NCBI GenBank assembly: GCA_046294265.1
Contig: JBKBKC010000013.1
Location: forward strand, 73,167 to 137,166
Reading direction: 5' to 3'
DNA from: JBKBKC01 sp046294265
GTDB lineage: Bacteria; Pseudomonadota; Alphaproteobacteria; Rhodobacterales; Rhodobacteraceae
DNA: 64,000 nt
Shown piece after piece: positions 18,416 to 26,910 of this stretch. The translations under genes and the position numbers were made by a program. Each line of letters begins with the position of its first letter. The stretch's first letter is position 1. Under the pieces are notes generated by a model, which saw nothing but the letters and a program-made list of their open reading frames with translations, did no database searches and had not been told where the DNA came from.

Positions 18416-18988
18416 ATGATGATTCCGCCTCCCCTCCACGTCCCCGCGCTGCTGCTCTGGCTGATCCTGCCCCTTGTGATGCGCCGCCCCTTTCGCGGTG
18501 CGGATCTGCCGCCGACCCCGGCTGCGACAGCGGTTCTGGCGATCCTGCTGGTCGCGTCCATGCTGGCGCCGGGTGATCCCGTGTCGGGCCTCGGACACGG
18601 GGATGACACCTACGTTTTCGGCTTTGCCTGGGCGTTGTTTCCTGACCATCGTCACTATCTGGCAGGACTGGGTTTTGTTGCCCTGGGCGTGGCGGGGGCT
18701 GCCATGTTGGCGGCCGGGCTTGCCGATGGGCAGGAAAAACATCGCCGCCGCTTTCTGAAGGCGGCCATCGGAACTGCGGCCTATGCCTTTCACGCGGGAA
18801 CGGGGCTCATCGCAGTTGTGACGCTGGACCGCGCCACGCAAGCTCCGCGCCGGTATGTCGCTGATCCGCAAGTGCTGGAATGGCAGAATCAGGCTGGCAT
18901 CTGGGCATCGATGATGATGACGGTGGCGGGCCTTGTGGTGCTGACCCTGCTCGCCCTTGCCCTGCTGCGCCATGTGATCCGGTCCTGA
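18416..18988 (+). CDS. hypothetical multi-pass membrane protein
   Basis: Unrecognised membrane protein of 190 aa. Four to five hydrophobic segments are visible: residues ~8-22, ~37-52, ~83-102, ~118-135 and the C-terminal ~163-186. A conserved-looking GHGDDTYVFGFAWALFPDHRHY patch sits between helices 2 and 3. The start ATG is one of two adjacent ATGs (18416/18419). It follows ctaD by 68 bp across a hairpin, so co-expression with the oxidase is not assured. No domain could be named. Confidence 0.55.
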   Translation: MMIPPPLHVPALLLWLILPLVMRRPFRGADLPPTPAATAVLAILLVASMLAPGDPVSGLGHGDDTYVFGFAWALFPDHRHYLAGLGFVALGVAGAAMLAAGLADGQEKHRRRFLKAAIGTAAYAFHAGTGLIAVVTLDRATQAPRRYVADPQVLEWQNQAGIWASMMMTVAGLVVLTLLALALLRHVIRS

Positions 18989-19149
18989 CATCCGTGCCCG
19001 CACAGGTTGGGCGGACACGGCCTGCCGCTCATGCCATGTGATCACGCTGGCCCGGGGGCCTGTTGCCGTTCGGACCGCGCCAGCCGCGCCGCCGCGTCTA
19101 TCCGAACCGGCCAGCCCAAACCACCCCGCGCGACAGGCAAGGCTGCCCC

Positions 19150-19734
19150 TCAATACCGCGTGCGCGACCGCTCACGCGACGGCAACTCGCCCGCATGGTC
19201 CAGCGCACCCGAGGGCGCGGTCTTGCGCACCGTCGCCTCCAGCCCGGCCTTGCCGGTGCTCGCATCGGGGTAATGAGGGTGCAGCGCGCCGCCATCCTCC
19301 ATCATCGCATTGGGCTCGGCCTGGCCCTCGGCCTTCAGCGCCATGGCCTTGGTCGCGAGGTCATGCTGGGACGGTGCGGCCTCCGCGTCCTCCTCGGCGT
19401 CGCCCTGTCCCCTCCCGTCACGCTCGGCCATCGCGCGGCTCAGCGCCGCGTTCAGATAGTCATGCTTGCTGCGCGTCCCGGCATTGCCTGACGCCGGTGT
19501 GGCGCCCGCAGGCGCCGCCTTCGACCGCGCCTCGCGCCCCTGCCGGTCGGCCATGTCGCGCGCGCGGTTTCGCCGCGACCGCAGGCGGGTGACAAGATCG
19601 GACAGGTCGCGGTCCGACAGCGCCCCCAGCGCGGGCTGGCGCGCCTGATCGGACATGGCCATCTCGTCGGCATCCAGCGCGCGCCGCTCTGCGTCCGTGG
19701 CCGGGCCGTCGAAACTGTCGGGTGTCGTTGCCAT
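19150..19734 (-). CDS. hypothetical hydrophilic protein
   Basis: Hydrophilic protein of 194 aa that I do not recognise. It is rich in Ala, Arg, Asp and Glu, has no signal peptide or membrane helix, and is probably cytoplasmic. A middle segment (residues ~50-105; LSDRDLSDLVTRLRSRRNRA and following) looks alpha-helical and could bind nucleic acid or form a coiled coil. The ATG at 19734 has a good AAAGGA ribosome site 9 nt upstream, so it is likely translated. An in-frame extension to 20211 has no comparable start and overlaps the divergent DUF2244 gene. Confidence 0.6.
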   Translation of the reverse strand: MATTPDSFDGPATDAERRALDADEMAMSDQARQPALGALSDRDLSDLVTRLRSRRNRARDMADRQGREARSKAAPAGATPASGNAGTRSKHDYLNAALSRAMAERDGRGQGDAEEDAEAAPSQHDLATKAMALKAEGQAEPNAMMEDGGALHPHYPDASTGKAGLEATVRKTAPSGALDHAGELPSRERSRTRY

Positions 19735-19863
19735 GGGAATCGTCCTTTCTGTCGGATTGCATCCATCAACGTTCAGGTGCCGCGCAGGGTTCCATCGCGG
19801 CCGGACCGCGACAGATCGCGCAGGCCCCTTTCCCGCCGCCCCGCACCGGCATAATATCCCGTG

Positions 19864-20349
19864 ATGCCCTACCAATGGCTTCCCCCTTCCGATGACGGTC
19901 AGCGCCTGCACCTCTGGCCGCACCGGTCCTTGCCGAAAACCGGCTTTGTCTGGTTCATCGGGGTGACCGCCGCCCTGATCGCACTGCCGCTTCTGGCGGT
20001 TCTGGGGTCGCCGGTCCTGTGGGGCCTTTTGCCCTTCGTGATCGTGGCCGTGGCGGGACTGTGGTTCGCGCTGCGGCGCAGCTACCGTGACGGGCAGATC
20101 ATCGAGGATCTGGTGCTGTCGCCAGAGATGGTCAGACTCACGCGGCACGGCCCGCACGGATTGCGGCAGGACTGGCAGGCCAATCCCCACTGGGTGCGGG
20201 TGATCCTGCACCCCAAGGGCGGACCGGTGCCCAACTACCTGACCCTGCAGGGCGGTCCGCGCGAGGTCGAACTGGGCGCCTTCCTGTCCGAGGATGAGCG
20301 TCTGGCGTTGCGGGTGGAACTGGACAGGGCTTTCGCCGAGGGCCGCTGA
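19864..20349 (+). CDS. DUF2244-family membrane protein
   Basis: Small membrane protein (161 aa) of the DUF2244 family, of unknown function. The N-terminal HRSLPKTGFVWFIGVTAAL and the two adjacent hydrophobic helices (residues ~25-45 and ~48-68) are the family hallmark, followed by a soluble beta-rich domain with LTLQGGPREVELGAFLSEDER. Start is either the ATG at 19864 or the GTG at 19861 immediately before it. It is divergent from the hydrophilic protein and convergent with the YqeY gene. Confidence 0.8.
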   Translation: MPYQWLPPSDDGQRLHLWPHRSLPKTGFVWFIGVTAALIALPLLAVLGSPVLWGLLPFVIVAVAGLWFALRRSYRDGQIIEDLVLSPEMVRLTRHGPHGLRQDWQANPHWVRVILHPKGGPVPNYLTLQGGPREVELGAFLSEDERLALRVELDRAFAEGR

Positions 20350-20410
20350 GGCGGCCAGGGTGTTGCCGCGGGTGTTGCGGCGGGCCGTTGCATCGCGCGC
20401 GGCCTGTCAG

Positions 20411-20446
20411 GACGCGAAACCGACGCGAAACCGACGCGAAACCGAC
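20411..20446. repeat. 11-bp tandem repeat (GACGCGAAACC x3)
   Basis: Three exact tandem copies of an 11-bp unit, GACGCGAAACC (20411-20421, 20422-20432, 20433-20443), followed by GAC, in the gap between the convergent DUF2244 and yqeY genes. Read on the - strand the unit is GCGTCGGTTTC in register, and the same unit recurs after metZ at 48068-48105. Confidence 0.85.
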
Positions 20447-20475
20447 AGGCACCAGACAGGTGCCGACAGCAGACC

Positions 20476-20937
20476 CTACCCCAGCCGCGCCTTCACCATC
20501 GGCCCCACCGCCGCGAAATCCATCATGCCGGTGTGGCGCTCCTTGAGCACCGCCATCACCCGCCCCATGTCACGGATGCTGCCTGCCCCCACCTCTCCGA
20601 TCGCCGCCCCGATGGCCGCCTCGACCTCTGCAGGCTCCATCTGGCGGGGCAGGAATTCGCCGATCACCCGGATCTCGTTCAACTCCTTCTCGGCCAATTC
20701 CAGCCGCCCGCCTTCCTCGTAGGCGCGCGCACTTTCCTGGCGCTGCTTCACCATGCGCCCCAGGATCGCAAGGATATCCGCCTCAGCCAGTTCGGTGCCG
20801 TCCACCCCCTCGCCGCGCATCGCGATCTCACGGTCCTTGATGGCGGCGTTGATCAGCCGCAGCGTGGACAGCCGGTCGGCATCCCTGGCCCGCATCGCAT
20901 CCTTCAGGTCGGCCGACAGCCGTTCGCGCAAGTTCAT
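20476..20937 (-). CDS. GatB/YqeY domain protein
   Basis: Stand-alone YqeY protein of 153 aa, homologous to the C-terminal domain of the aminoacyl-tRNA amidotransferase subunit GatB. The family probably assists tRNA-dependent amidation, but its role is unproven. Diagnostic segments are MNLRERLSADLKDAMRARD at the N-terminus, KQRQESARAYEEGGR in the middle and GEFLPRQMEPAEVEAAI before the C-terminal helices. The start at 20937 matches family N-termini; ATGs at 20946 and 20952 would add a few residues. It is divergent from carA. Confidence 0.9.
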   Translation of the reverse strand: MNLRERLSADLKDAMRARDADRLSTLRLINAAIKDREIAMRGEGVDGTELAEADILAILGRMVKQRQESARAYEEGGRLELAEKELNEIRVIGEFLPRQMEPAEVEAAIGAAIGEVGAGSIRDMGRVMAVLKERHTGMMDFAAVGPMVKARLG

Positions 20938-21055
20938 CGCATCCATCCCCATGGCCCCGCAGACCGGGAGCCTACAACCTCGCTGCGGCGCGCGCAACCG
21001 AGAGGTTCTGCTTCAAGCCACTGATATCGCAACATAACCCTTTTGCGCCGCCCCC

Positions 21056-21084
21056 TTGACCCGACTTCGCCCCACCCTTAGGTT
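21056..21084 (+). promoter_or_regulatory. candidate sigma70-type promoter for carA
   Basis: TTGACC (21056-21061), a 17-bp spacer and TAGGTT (21079-21084) match a housekeeping promoter and would start transcription about 25 bp before the carA ATG. Spacing and distance are ideal; the -10 hexamer is only a partial match. Confidence 0.55.
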
Positions 21085-21115
21085 CCGCCAACCGCGCCGT
21101 TGGGGGATCAGACTC

Positions 21116-22276
21116 ATGCCGCACCCAGCCTCCCCCCGCCCCACCGCCTGCCTCGTGCTGGCAGATGGAACAATATTTTACGGTCGCGGCTTCGGCGCGA
21201 CGGGCGAGACGGTTGCCGAGCTTGTGTTCAACACCGCGATGACAGGCTATCAGGAGATCATGACCGATCCGTCCTATGCGGGCCAGATCGTCACCTTCAC
21301 CTTTCCGCATGTCGGCAATGTCGGCACCAACGCCGAGGACGACGAAACAGCCGATCCCGTCGCGGCCGGCATGGTGGTGAAATGGGACCCGACCGAACCC
21401 GCCAACTGGCGCGCCCGGGGGCGGCTGACCGACTGGCTGGCGGCGCGGGGCCGCATTGGCATGGCCGGCATCGACACCCGCCGCCTGACCCGCGCCATCC
21501 GCCAGCAGGGCGCGCCCCACGCGGCCCTCGCCCATGACCCCGAAGGCCGCTTCGATATCGAGCGTCTGGTGGCCAAGGCGCGCGGCTGGCGCGGGCTGGT
21601 GGGCCTTGACCTCGCGCGCGATGTGACCTGCGCGCAATCCTACCGCTGGGACGAGATGACATGGGCCTGGCCGCAGGGCTATGCCCGGCGGACCGGGCCG
21701 GGCCTTCGGGTGGTGGCGCTGGACTATGGGGCCAAGCGCAACATCCTGCGCTGCCTTGCCTCTGCGGGCTGCGAGGTGACGGTGCTGCCCGCCACTGCCA
21801 CGGCAGACGAGGTGCTGTCGCATGATCCTGAGGGCGTATTCCTGTCGAACGGCCCCGGCGACCCGGCGGCGACAGGGGCCTATGCGGTGCCGATGATCCA
21901 GGGCGTGCTGGCGGCGGGCCTGCCGGTGTTCGGCATTTGTCTGGGCCACCAGATGCTGGCGCTCGCCCTGGGTGCGCGGACGGTCAAGATGAACCACGGC
22001 CACCATGGGGCGAACCATCCGGTGAAGGACGTGGAAACCGGCAAGGTTGAGATCACGTCGATGAATCATGGATTTACGGTTGACAGCCAGACCCTGCCAC
22101 CGGGCGTGGTGGAAACCCATGTCAGCCTGTTCGACGGGTCGAACTGCGGCATCCGCCTGGCCGACCGCCCGGTTTTTTCGGTGCAGTATCACCCCGAAGC
22201 CAGCCCCGGCCCGCAAGACAGCGTGTATCTGTTCACCCGCTTCGCTGCGGCCATGCAGGCAAACCGCGCGGCCTGA
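21116..22276 (+). CDS. carA: carbamoyl-phosphate synthase small subunit
   Basis: Glutaminase subunit (386 aa) that supplies ammonia to CarB for carbamoyl phosphate, used for arginine and pyrimidine synthesis. The N-terminal domain carries TGYQEIMTDPSYAGQIVTFT. The class I amidotransferase domain carries LSNGPGDP, the catalytic Cys in FGICLGHQML, and the His/Glu pair in VQYHPEASPGPQD. The ATG at 21116, with a GGGGGA site just upstream, was chosen over the in-frame 21056, which overlaps the promoter. The large subunit is not in the window. Confidence 0.96.
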   Translation: MPHPASPRPTACLVLADGTIFYGRGFGATGETVAELVFNTAMTGYQEIMTDPSYAGQIVTFTFPHVGNVGTNAEDDETADPVAAGMVVKWDPTEPANWRARGRLTDWLAARGRIGMAGIDTRRLTRAIRQQGAPHAALAHDPEGRFDIERLVAKARGWRGLVGLDLARDVTCAQSYRWDEMTWAWPQGYARRTGPGLRVVALDYGAKRNILRCLASAGCEVTVLPATATADEVLSHDPEGVFLSNGPGDPAATGAYAVPMIQGVLAAGLPVFGICLGHQMLALALGARTVKMNHGHHGANHPVKDVETGKVEITSMNHGFTVDSQTLPPGVVETHVSLFDGSNCGIRLADRPVFSVQYHPEASPGPQDSVYLFTRFAAAMQANRAA

Positions 22277-22314
22277 CGAGGCGATCCCGTCAGGGCTGCC
22301 GGATCAAATCGCCG

Positions 22315-22329
22315 TTAACGCAAAATTAA
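22315..22329 (+). promoter_or_regulatory. candidate CtrA-binding site
   Basis: TTAA-N7-TTAA (TTAACGCAAAATTAA) exactly matches the full CtrA box known from alphaproteobacteria. It lies 44 bp upstream of the start of the glycosyltransferase gene at 22373 and just after the carA stop, so it is placed to control the former. Confidence 0.6.
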
Positions 22330-22372
22330 TCCCTCGCGCGCGATGGTGCCGCATGCGCGCTCGGGGGGTTCG

Positions 22373-24487
22373 ATGTCGGCACCGATGATCCCGCTGCGGC
22401 CGCCACCCGGGCAGATGTCGGCGTGGCAGAACCCATCTCACCACGATGCATCGCGCCGCGTCACGGTTCCGGCCGCAGGCGCGGGCAGTTTCGCACGGGC
22501 GCTGCTGGACACTCGCGCCGTGACAGGCCACGGCCTCTTGCGCGGTCTTGCGCTGCAACGCCAGCACGGTGGCTCTCTGGTCGATATCCTTCTGGCACAG
22601 GGCTTTGGCGATGAGGGTGCGCTCTATTCCGTCATGGCGCGGCACTGGCGGGTGGCGCTGGTCAATCCCGCGAGCCTGCCGCCAGAGCCTGGACTGATCG
22701 GCCGTTTCGGCGCAGAGCGGGCGCTGCGGCATCACCTCCTGCCGTGGCGAATTGCAGGCCGGACGGTGGTGGTCCTCGCGGCGCGTCCCGAGGATTTCGC
22801 AACGCACCGGGCCGAGCTTGAGGCGTCGCTGGGGCCGGTGACCTTGGCCCTTGCCCCCGCGCACCAGATCGAACGGGCCATCCTTGCCTCGCACGGACCC
22901 AGCCTCGCGCGGGCGGCTGAACTGTCGGTGCCCGCTCGCGACAGCAGCCGCACCTGGACCGCCGAAAGCGCGTGGCGCTGGCTGGGGCTCGTCGGGGTGG
23001 CTGCGGCGGCCCTGCTCTGGGTGGCGCCGCAGGTGCCGCTGATCCTGCTTGTGGCCTGGGTGCTGGTGACGCTGATGCTGACCGTCGGCCTCAAGGCTGC
23101 CGCAGCGCTGGCCAGCCTGCGCGCGCCCACCCCCGCAGGCACGCCCCCCGTCATCGCCCGCCTTCCCGTCGTCTCGGTCATGGTGGCGCTCTACCGCGAG
23201 GCGGGCATCGCCCCCCGCCTGATCCGCCGGCTGGAGGCGCTGGACTATCCGCGCGACCTTCTGGACGTGGTTCTGGTGGTCGAGGCCGAGGACAGCCTGA
23301 CGCGCGATGCCCTTGCCCGTGCGGGCCTGCCGCCCTGGATGCGCGTCGTGGCCGTGCCCCCCGGCCGGGTCAAGACCAAGCCGCGCGCGCTGAACTATGC
23401 GATGGGCCTGTGCCGGGGGTCGATCATCGGGGTCTACGACGCCGAGGATGCGCCTGCCCCGGACCAGATCATGCGCGTGGTGCAGCGGTTTCACGAAAGC
23501 CCGCCGAAGGTCGCCTGCCTGCAGGGGGTGCTGGATTTCTACAACCCGCGCGCCAACTGGATGGCGCGGTGTTTTGCGATGGAATATGCCGCATGGTTCC
23601 GGGTGATCCTGCCCGGGCTGGCACGACTGGGCATGCCCGTGCCGCTGGGGGGCACGACGCTGTTCTTCCGCCGCCGCGCGCTGGAAGAGCTTGGGGCTTG
23701 GGACGCCTGGAACGTGACCGAGGACGCAGACCTCGGCATCCGCCTCGCGCGGCGCGGATATCGCACCGAACTGATCGACAGCGTGACCCTCGAAGAGGCG
23801 AATTGCCGCGCATGGCCCTGGGTCAAGCAGCGGTCGCGCTGGATCAAGGGCTACATGATGACGTGGATCGTCCACATGCGCCGCCCGCGCGAATTGTGGC
23901 GAGAGCTGGGGCCGCGCGGGTTCCTCGGGTTCCAGATCCTGTTCCTCGGCACGCTGTCGCAATTCCTGCTGGCGCCGGTGCTGTGGTCGTTCTGGCTGGT
24001 GCCGATGGGCCTGCCGCATCCGGTGGCGGGGGCGTTGCCAGGGGGGGCGATGATCGGCCTCCTGGGCCTGTTCCTGCTGACCGAGTCGGTGAACCTGATC
24101 GTGGGCTGGATCGGCCTGCGCCAGACGCGGCACGGCATGTCGCCGCTCTGGCTGCCCACGCTGCACGGCTATTTCCCGCTGGCGGCGCTGGCGGCCTACA
24201 AGGCGGCATGGGAAATGGTGACCCGCCCGTTCTACTGGGACAAGACCAGCCACGGCCTTCATCTCTGCGCGGCGCCGCCTGCGCCTGTCGCAGATGCGCC
24301 AGCACCGCCACGCGCGGTCCCCTCGGCCTTTGCCCCGCCGCGGCTGACGGCGGTGCAGGCGCTCGACCGGGCGCGCCGATTGCACCCGCAACTGTTGCCC
24401 GAACCCACAGGACCCCCGGAAACTGGCGCAGAGCGGCAGCAGGCCATGCCAAGGCGCGCCCCCGCCAAACTGATCGCGGCCGAGTGA
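22373..24487 (+). CDS. membrane glycosyltransferase family 2 with N-terminal GspE-N (MshEN-like) domain
   Basis: Multidomain membrane protein of 704 aa. Residues ~35-185 resemble the GspE/MshE N-terminal domain (LLRGLALQRQHGGSLVDIL and following), which in some proteins binds c-di-GMP. Two helices (~200-245) lead into a GT2 catalytic domain with VSVMVALYREAGI, acidic VYDAEDAPAP (DxD-like), GGTTLFFRR, the ED of VTEDADLGIR and the QxxRW-type QRSRWIKGYM. Further C-terminal helices follow, as in NfrB- or cellulose-synthase-like enzymes. It probably makes or exports a surface polysaccharide. The ATG at 22373 has a CGGGGGG ribosome site; 22343 is a weaker alternative. Confidence 0.85.
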   Translation: MSAPMIPLRPPPGQMSAWQNPSHHDASRRVTVPAAGAGSFARALLDTRAVTGHGLLRGLALQRQHGGSLVDILLAQGFGDEGALYSVMARHWRVALVNPASLPPEPGLIGRFGAERALRHHLLPWRIAGRTVVVLAARPEDFATHRAELEASLGPVTLALAPAHQIERAILASHGPSLARAAELSVPARDSSRTWTAESAWRWLGLVGVAAAALLWVAPQVPLILLVAWVLVTLMLTVGLKAAAALASLRAPTPAGTPPVIARLPVVSVMVALYREAGIAPRLIRRLEALDYPRDLLDVVLVVEAEDSLTRDALARAGLPPWMRVVAVPPGRVKTKPRALNYAMGLCRGSIIGVYDAEDAPAPDQIMRVVQRFHESPPKVACLQGVLDFYNPRANWMARCFAMEYAAWFRVILPGLARLGMPVPLGGTTLFFRRRALEELGAWDAWNVTEDADLGIRLARRGYRTELIDSVTLEEANCRAWPWVKQRSRWIKGYMMTWIVHMRRPRELWRELGPRGFLGFQILFLGTLSQFLLAPVLWSFWLVPMGLPHPVAGALPGGAMIGLLGLFLLTESVNLIVGWIGLRQTRHGMSPLWLPTLHGYFPLAALAAYKAAWEMVTRPFYWDKTSHGLHLCAAPPAPVADAPAPPRAVPSAFAPPRLTAVQALDRARRLHPQLLPEPTGPPETGAERQQAMPRRAPAKLIAAE

Positions 24488-24495
24488 CCCCGCCC

Positions 24496-25146
24496 CTAGC
24501 GCGTGCGCAACTCGCCCGCCTCGACCCGCAGCCGCGTCTCGTAGGCCAGGCTGATATGCGTGCGCAGCGCCTGATAGGCACCCTCGGCATCGCGTGCCTC
24601 GATCGCGGCGACGATCGCCTCGTGCTCGGCCAGTCCCTGGGCATCGCGCCCTTCGGCGGCAAAGCTGGTGTTTGCCATCAGCGCCATCGACCGGTGCACG
24701 AGGTCCAGCTGCTGCACCAGGAACCGGTTGTGGCTGGCCAGATGGATCTGCTTGTGGAACCGCTTGTTGGCCCTGCTGAGCGCGCGCGGATCGCCGCCCA
24801 CCAGATGGCGGTCCTCCTCGACCATGGCGCGCAGGACGCGGGCCTCTTCATCGGTCGCGTGGCGCGCGGCCAGCCGCGCCGCCAGCCCCTCCAGCTCGGT
24901 GCGCACGGCGTAAAGCTCGGACAGCTGGTTGTGGTCCAGCGTCGCCACGATCAGGCTGCGCCCGTCGCGCGTCAGCATCGCCTGCGTCTCCAGCCGCTGC
25001 AACGCCTCGCGCACCGGGGTCCGGCTGACCCCCAGCCGTTCGGCAAGTTCCGATTCCACCAGCCGGTCGCCGGGCATGTATATCCCCGTCTCAATCGCCT
25101 CGAGGATCAGCGTATAGGCATCTTTCTGCACCGGCTGCCCTTTCAT
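24496..25146 (-). CDS. GntR-family transcriptional regulator (FadR/FCD type)
   Basis: DNA-binding regulator of 216 aa. The N-terminal winged helix contains RLVESELAERLGVSRTPVREALQRLE (residues ~26-51), the GntR signature. The C-terminal all-helical FCD domain (~75-205) has the spaced acidic/His metal-binding pattern with FHKQIHLASHN and AEHEAIVAAIEARDAEGA. Such regulators sense carboxylates or similar metabolites. No obvious target operon is adjacent, so the effector is unknown. Confidence 0.9.
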   Translation of the reverse strand: MKGQPVQKDAYTLILEAIETGIYMPGDRLVESELAERLGVSRTPVREALQRLETQAMLTRDGRSLIVATLDHNQLSELYAVRTELEGLAARLAARHATDEEARVLRAMVEEDRHLVGGDPRALSRANKRFHKQIHLASHNRFLVQQLDLVHRSMALMANTSFAAEGRDAQGLAEHEAIVAAIEARDAEGAYQALRTHISLAYETRLRVEAGELRTR

Positions 25147-25380
25147 CGCACAGCTGTCCTGCGTGCTTTACAGAGCGGCCTTCTTCACCTCAACCGCAAT
25201 CCCACCCGCTCCGCGCCGGTCTGGGTGTCCCGGGCCCGCTGGATGCGCCCGCAGCCCCCCGCAGGCCAAAGCCCGGCAGTGCAACGCTGACCGGGCCCGC
25301 ACCCACGGTGCGGCAACCTGCCCGGATGACTTGCCGGGCGAAACATCTAAGCCGGACAGACGGAAGAGAGGACAGCACGC

Positions 25381-25632
25381 ATGACCGAGACAACCCCCGC
25401 CCCGCCCCCCCGCGAACCGCTTGCGCTGCGGCTGATCCATTCGATCCCGCTGATCGGGTCCGTTGCCCGCGACATCGGGCGCGACAGCAGCAACGTGTTC
25501 TACGCGCTGGTCATCTTGCTGACCTGCGTTGTGGTTGCAGTGCGTATCTGGGGTTTGGTCGCGCTTTCCATGGCGGCTTTGGCGCTGGTGCCCGTGGTCT
25601 TTGTCTTGCTGATCCTGATCACCCGGGGCTGA
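25381..25632 (+). CDS. small two-helix membrane protein
   Basis: Hypothetical protein of 83 aa. A Pro-rich N-terminus and an amphipathic stretch (ALRLIHSIPLIGSVARDIGR) precede two adjacent hydrophobic helices (residues ~41-56 and ~58-80) with only a tight turn between them. An AGAGGA element lies upstream of the ATG. It is 72 bp from the UbiH-type gene and on the same strand. Function unknown. Confidence 0.6.
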   Translation: MTETTPAPPPREPLALRLIHSIPLIGSVARDIGRDSSNVFYALVILLTCVVVAVRIWGLVALSMAALALVPVVFVLLILITRG

Positions 25633-25704
25633 CAGGGGCGCTTTGACGCCTCGCCCCGGGCGCCCCGGCACCCTATATCGCAACTGGTAAAAGGGGCGAT
25701 CGAC

Positions 25705-26907
25705 ATGCGTGAGACGACTGATATCCTGATCTCGGGGGGGGGTGTTGCGGGCCTTGCCGCGGCGGCTGCCTTTGGCAGCACCGGCCTGCGCACCATCGTC
25801 GTGGACCCACTGCCGCCGGTCACCGACGCCGCCGACCCGGCGGCCGACATGCGCACCACCGCCATCCTGACGCCCTCGGTCGCAATCTTACAGCGCGCGG
25901 GCGTGTGGGAGCGTCTGGCCCCCCATGCCGCCGCCCTGCGGATCATGCGCATCGTGGATGCGGGCGGGGCCGACCCCACTCCCCGCGTGGTCAAGGATTT
26001 CAACGCCGCCGACATCTCCGATAGCCCCTTTGGCTGGAACCTGCCCAACTGGCTCTTGCGGCGCGAGATGGCCGCGCGCCTGGCCGACCTGCCGAACGTG
26101 AGCTTCCGCCCGGGCGTGGGCACCGCCCGTGTGATCACACGCGAGGGCGAGGCGATCGTGACCCTGACCGACGGCAGCCGCATCGCCGCCCGCCTGCTGA
26201 TCGGCGCGGATGGCCGCGACAGCCCGGTGCGCCGCGCGCTGGGCATTCCCGTCACCACGCGCCACTACGGGCAGAAGGCGCTTGCCTTTGCCGTCACCCA
26301 CCCGATCCCGCATCACGATGTCTCGACCGAGATCCACCGCTCGGGTGGCCCTTTCACTCTGGTGCCGCTGCCCGACCGCGACGGCCAGCCCGCCTCGGCG
26401 GTCGTGTGGATGGAGCGCGGGCCGGAGGCCGCGCGCCTTGCCGCCCTGCCCGAGGCCGATTTCGCCGCCGAGGCCAGCCAGCGGTCCTGCCATATCCTGG
26501 GGCCGCTGACCCTCGCCTCGCGCCGCCAGGTCTGGCCGATCATCGCGCAGGTGGCCGCGCGCATGTCGGGCGAGCGCACCGCGCTGATGGCCGAAGCGGC
26601 GCATGTGCTGCCGCCCATCGGCGCGCAGGGCCTGAACATGAGCCTTGCGGACCTTTCCGCCCTTCTGGACCTTTCCACCGCCGATCCTGCCGGGATGGGC
26701 AACGCGCGGATGCTCGATGCCTATCACCGCCGCCGGCACATGGAGGTGCAGGCGCGGGTGCTGGGCATCGACATGCTGAACCGCGCCTCGATGGCGGGCG
26801 CGCAGCCGCTGCGCGATCTGCGGGCGATGGCGCTGGATGCGCTCTATTCGCTGGCCCCGGTGCGCCGCACGCTCATGCGGACGGGCATGGGCCTGCGCCC
26901 GGCCTGA
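25705..26907 (+). CDS. UbiH/UbiF/COQ6-family FAD monooxygenase
   Basis: Flavin-dependent hydroxylase of 400 aa, probably acting in ubiquinone biosynthesis. The dinucleotide-binding motif ISGGGVAGLAAAAAFG is at residues ~9-24, the second FAD motif LLIGADGRDSPVRRALG near residue 165, and the third motif (ALMAEAAHVLPPIGAQGLNM) near residue 295. That third motif departs from the usual GDAAH by having EAAH. Which ring position it hydroxylates cannot be told. The gene converges on the aminotransferase, with 3 bp between stops. Confidence 0.88.
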   Translation: MRETTDILISGGGVAGLAAAAAFGSTGLRTIVVDPLPPVTDAADPAADMRTTAILTPSVAILQRAGVWERLAPHAAALRIMRIVDAGGADPTPRVVKDFNAADISDSPFGWNLPNWLLRREMAARLADLPNVSFRPGVGTARVITREGEAIVTLTDGSRIAARLLIGADGRDSPVRRALGIPVTTRHYGQKALAFAVTHPIPHHDVSTEIHRSGGPFTLVPLPDRDGQPASAVVWMERGPEAARLAALPEADFAAEASQRSCHILGPLTLASRRQVWPIIAQVAARMSGERTALMAEAAHVLPPIGAQGLNMSLADLSALLDLSTADPAGMGNARMLDAYHRRRHMEVQARVLGIDMLNRASMAGAQPLRDLRAMALDALYSLAPVRRTLMRTGMGLRPA

Positions 26908-26910
26908 CGG

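Noticed and set aside
20411..20446. Tandem repeat considered as a CRISPR remnant
   Set aside because: Units are 11 bp and directly adjacent with no spacers; no cas genes are nearby.
22304..24391. Long - strand open frame (about 695 codons) opposite the glycosyltransferase gene
   Set aside because: Antisense shadow of a gene with clear GT2 motifs; no ribosome site and no recognisable domain.
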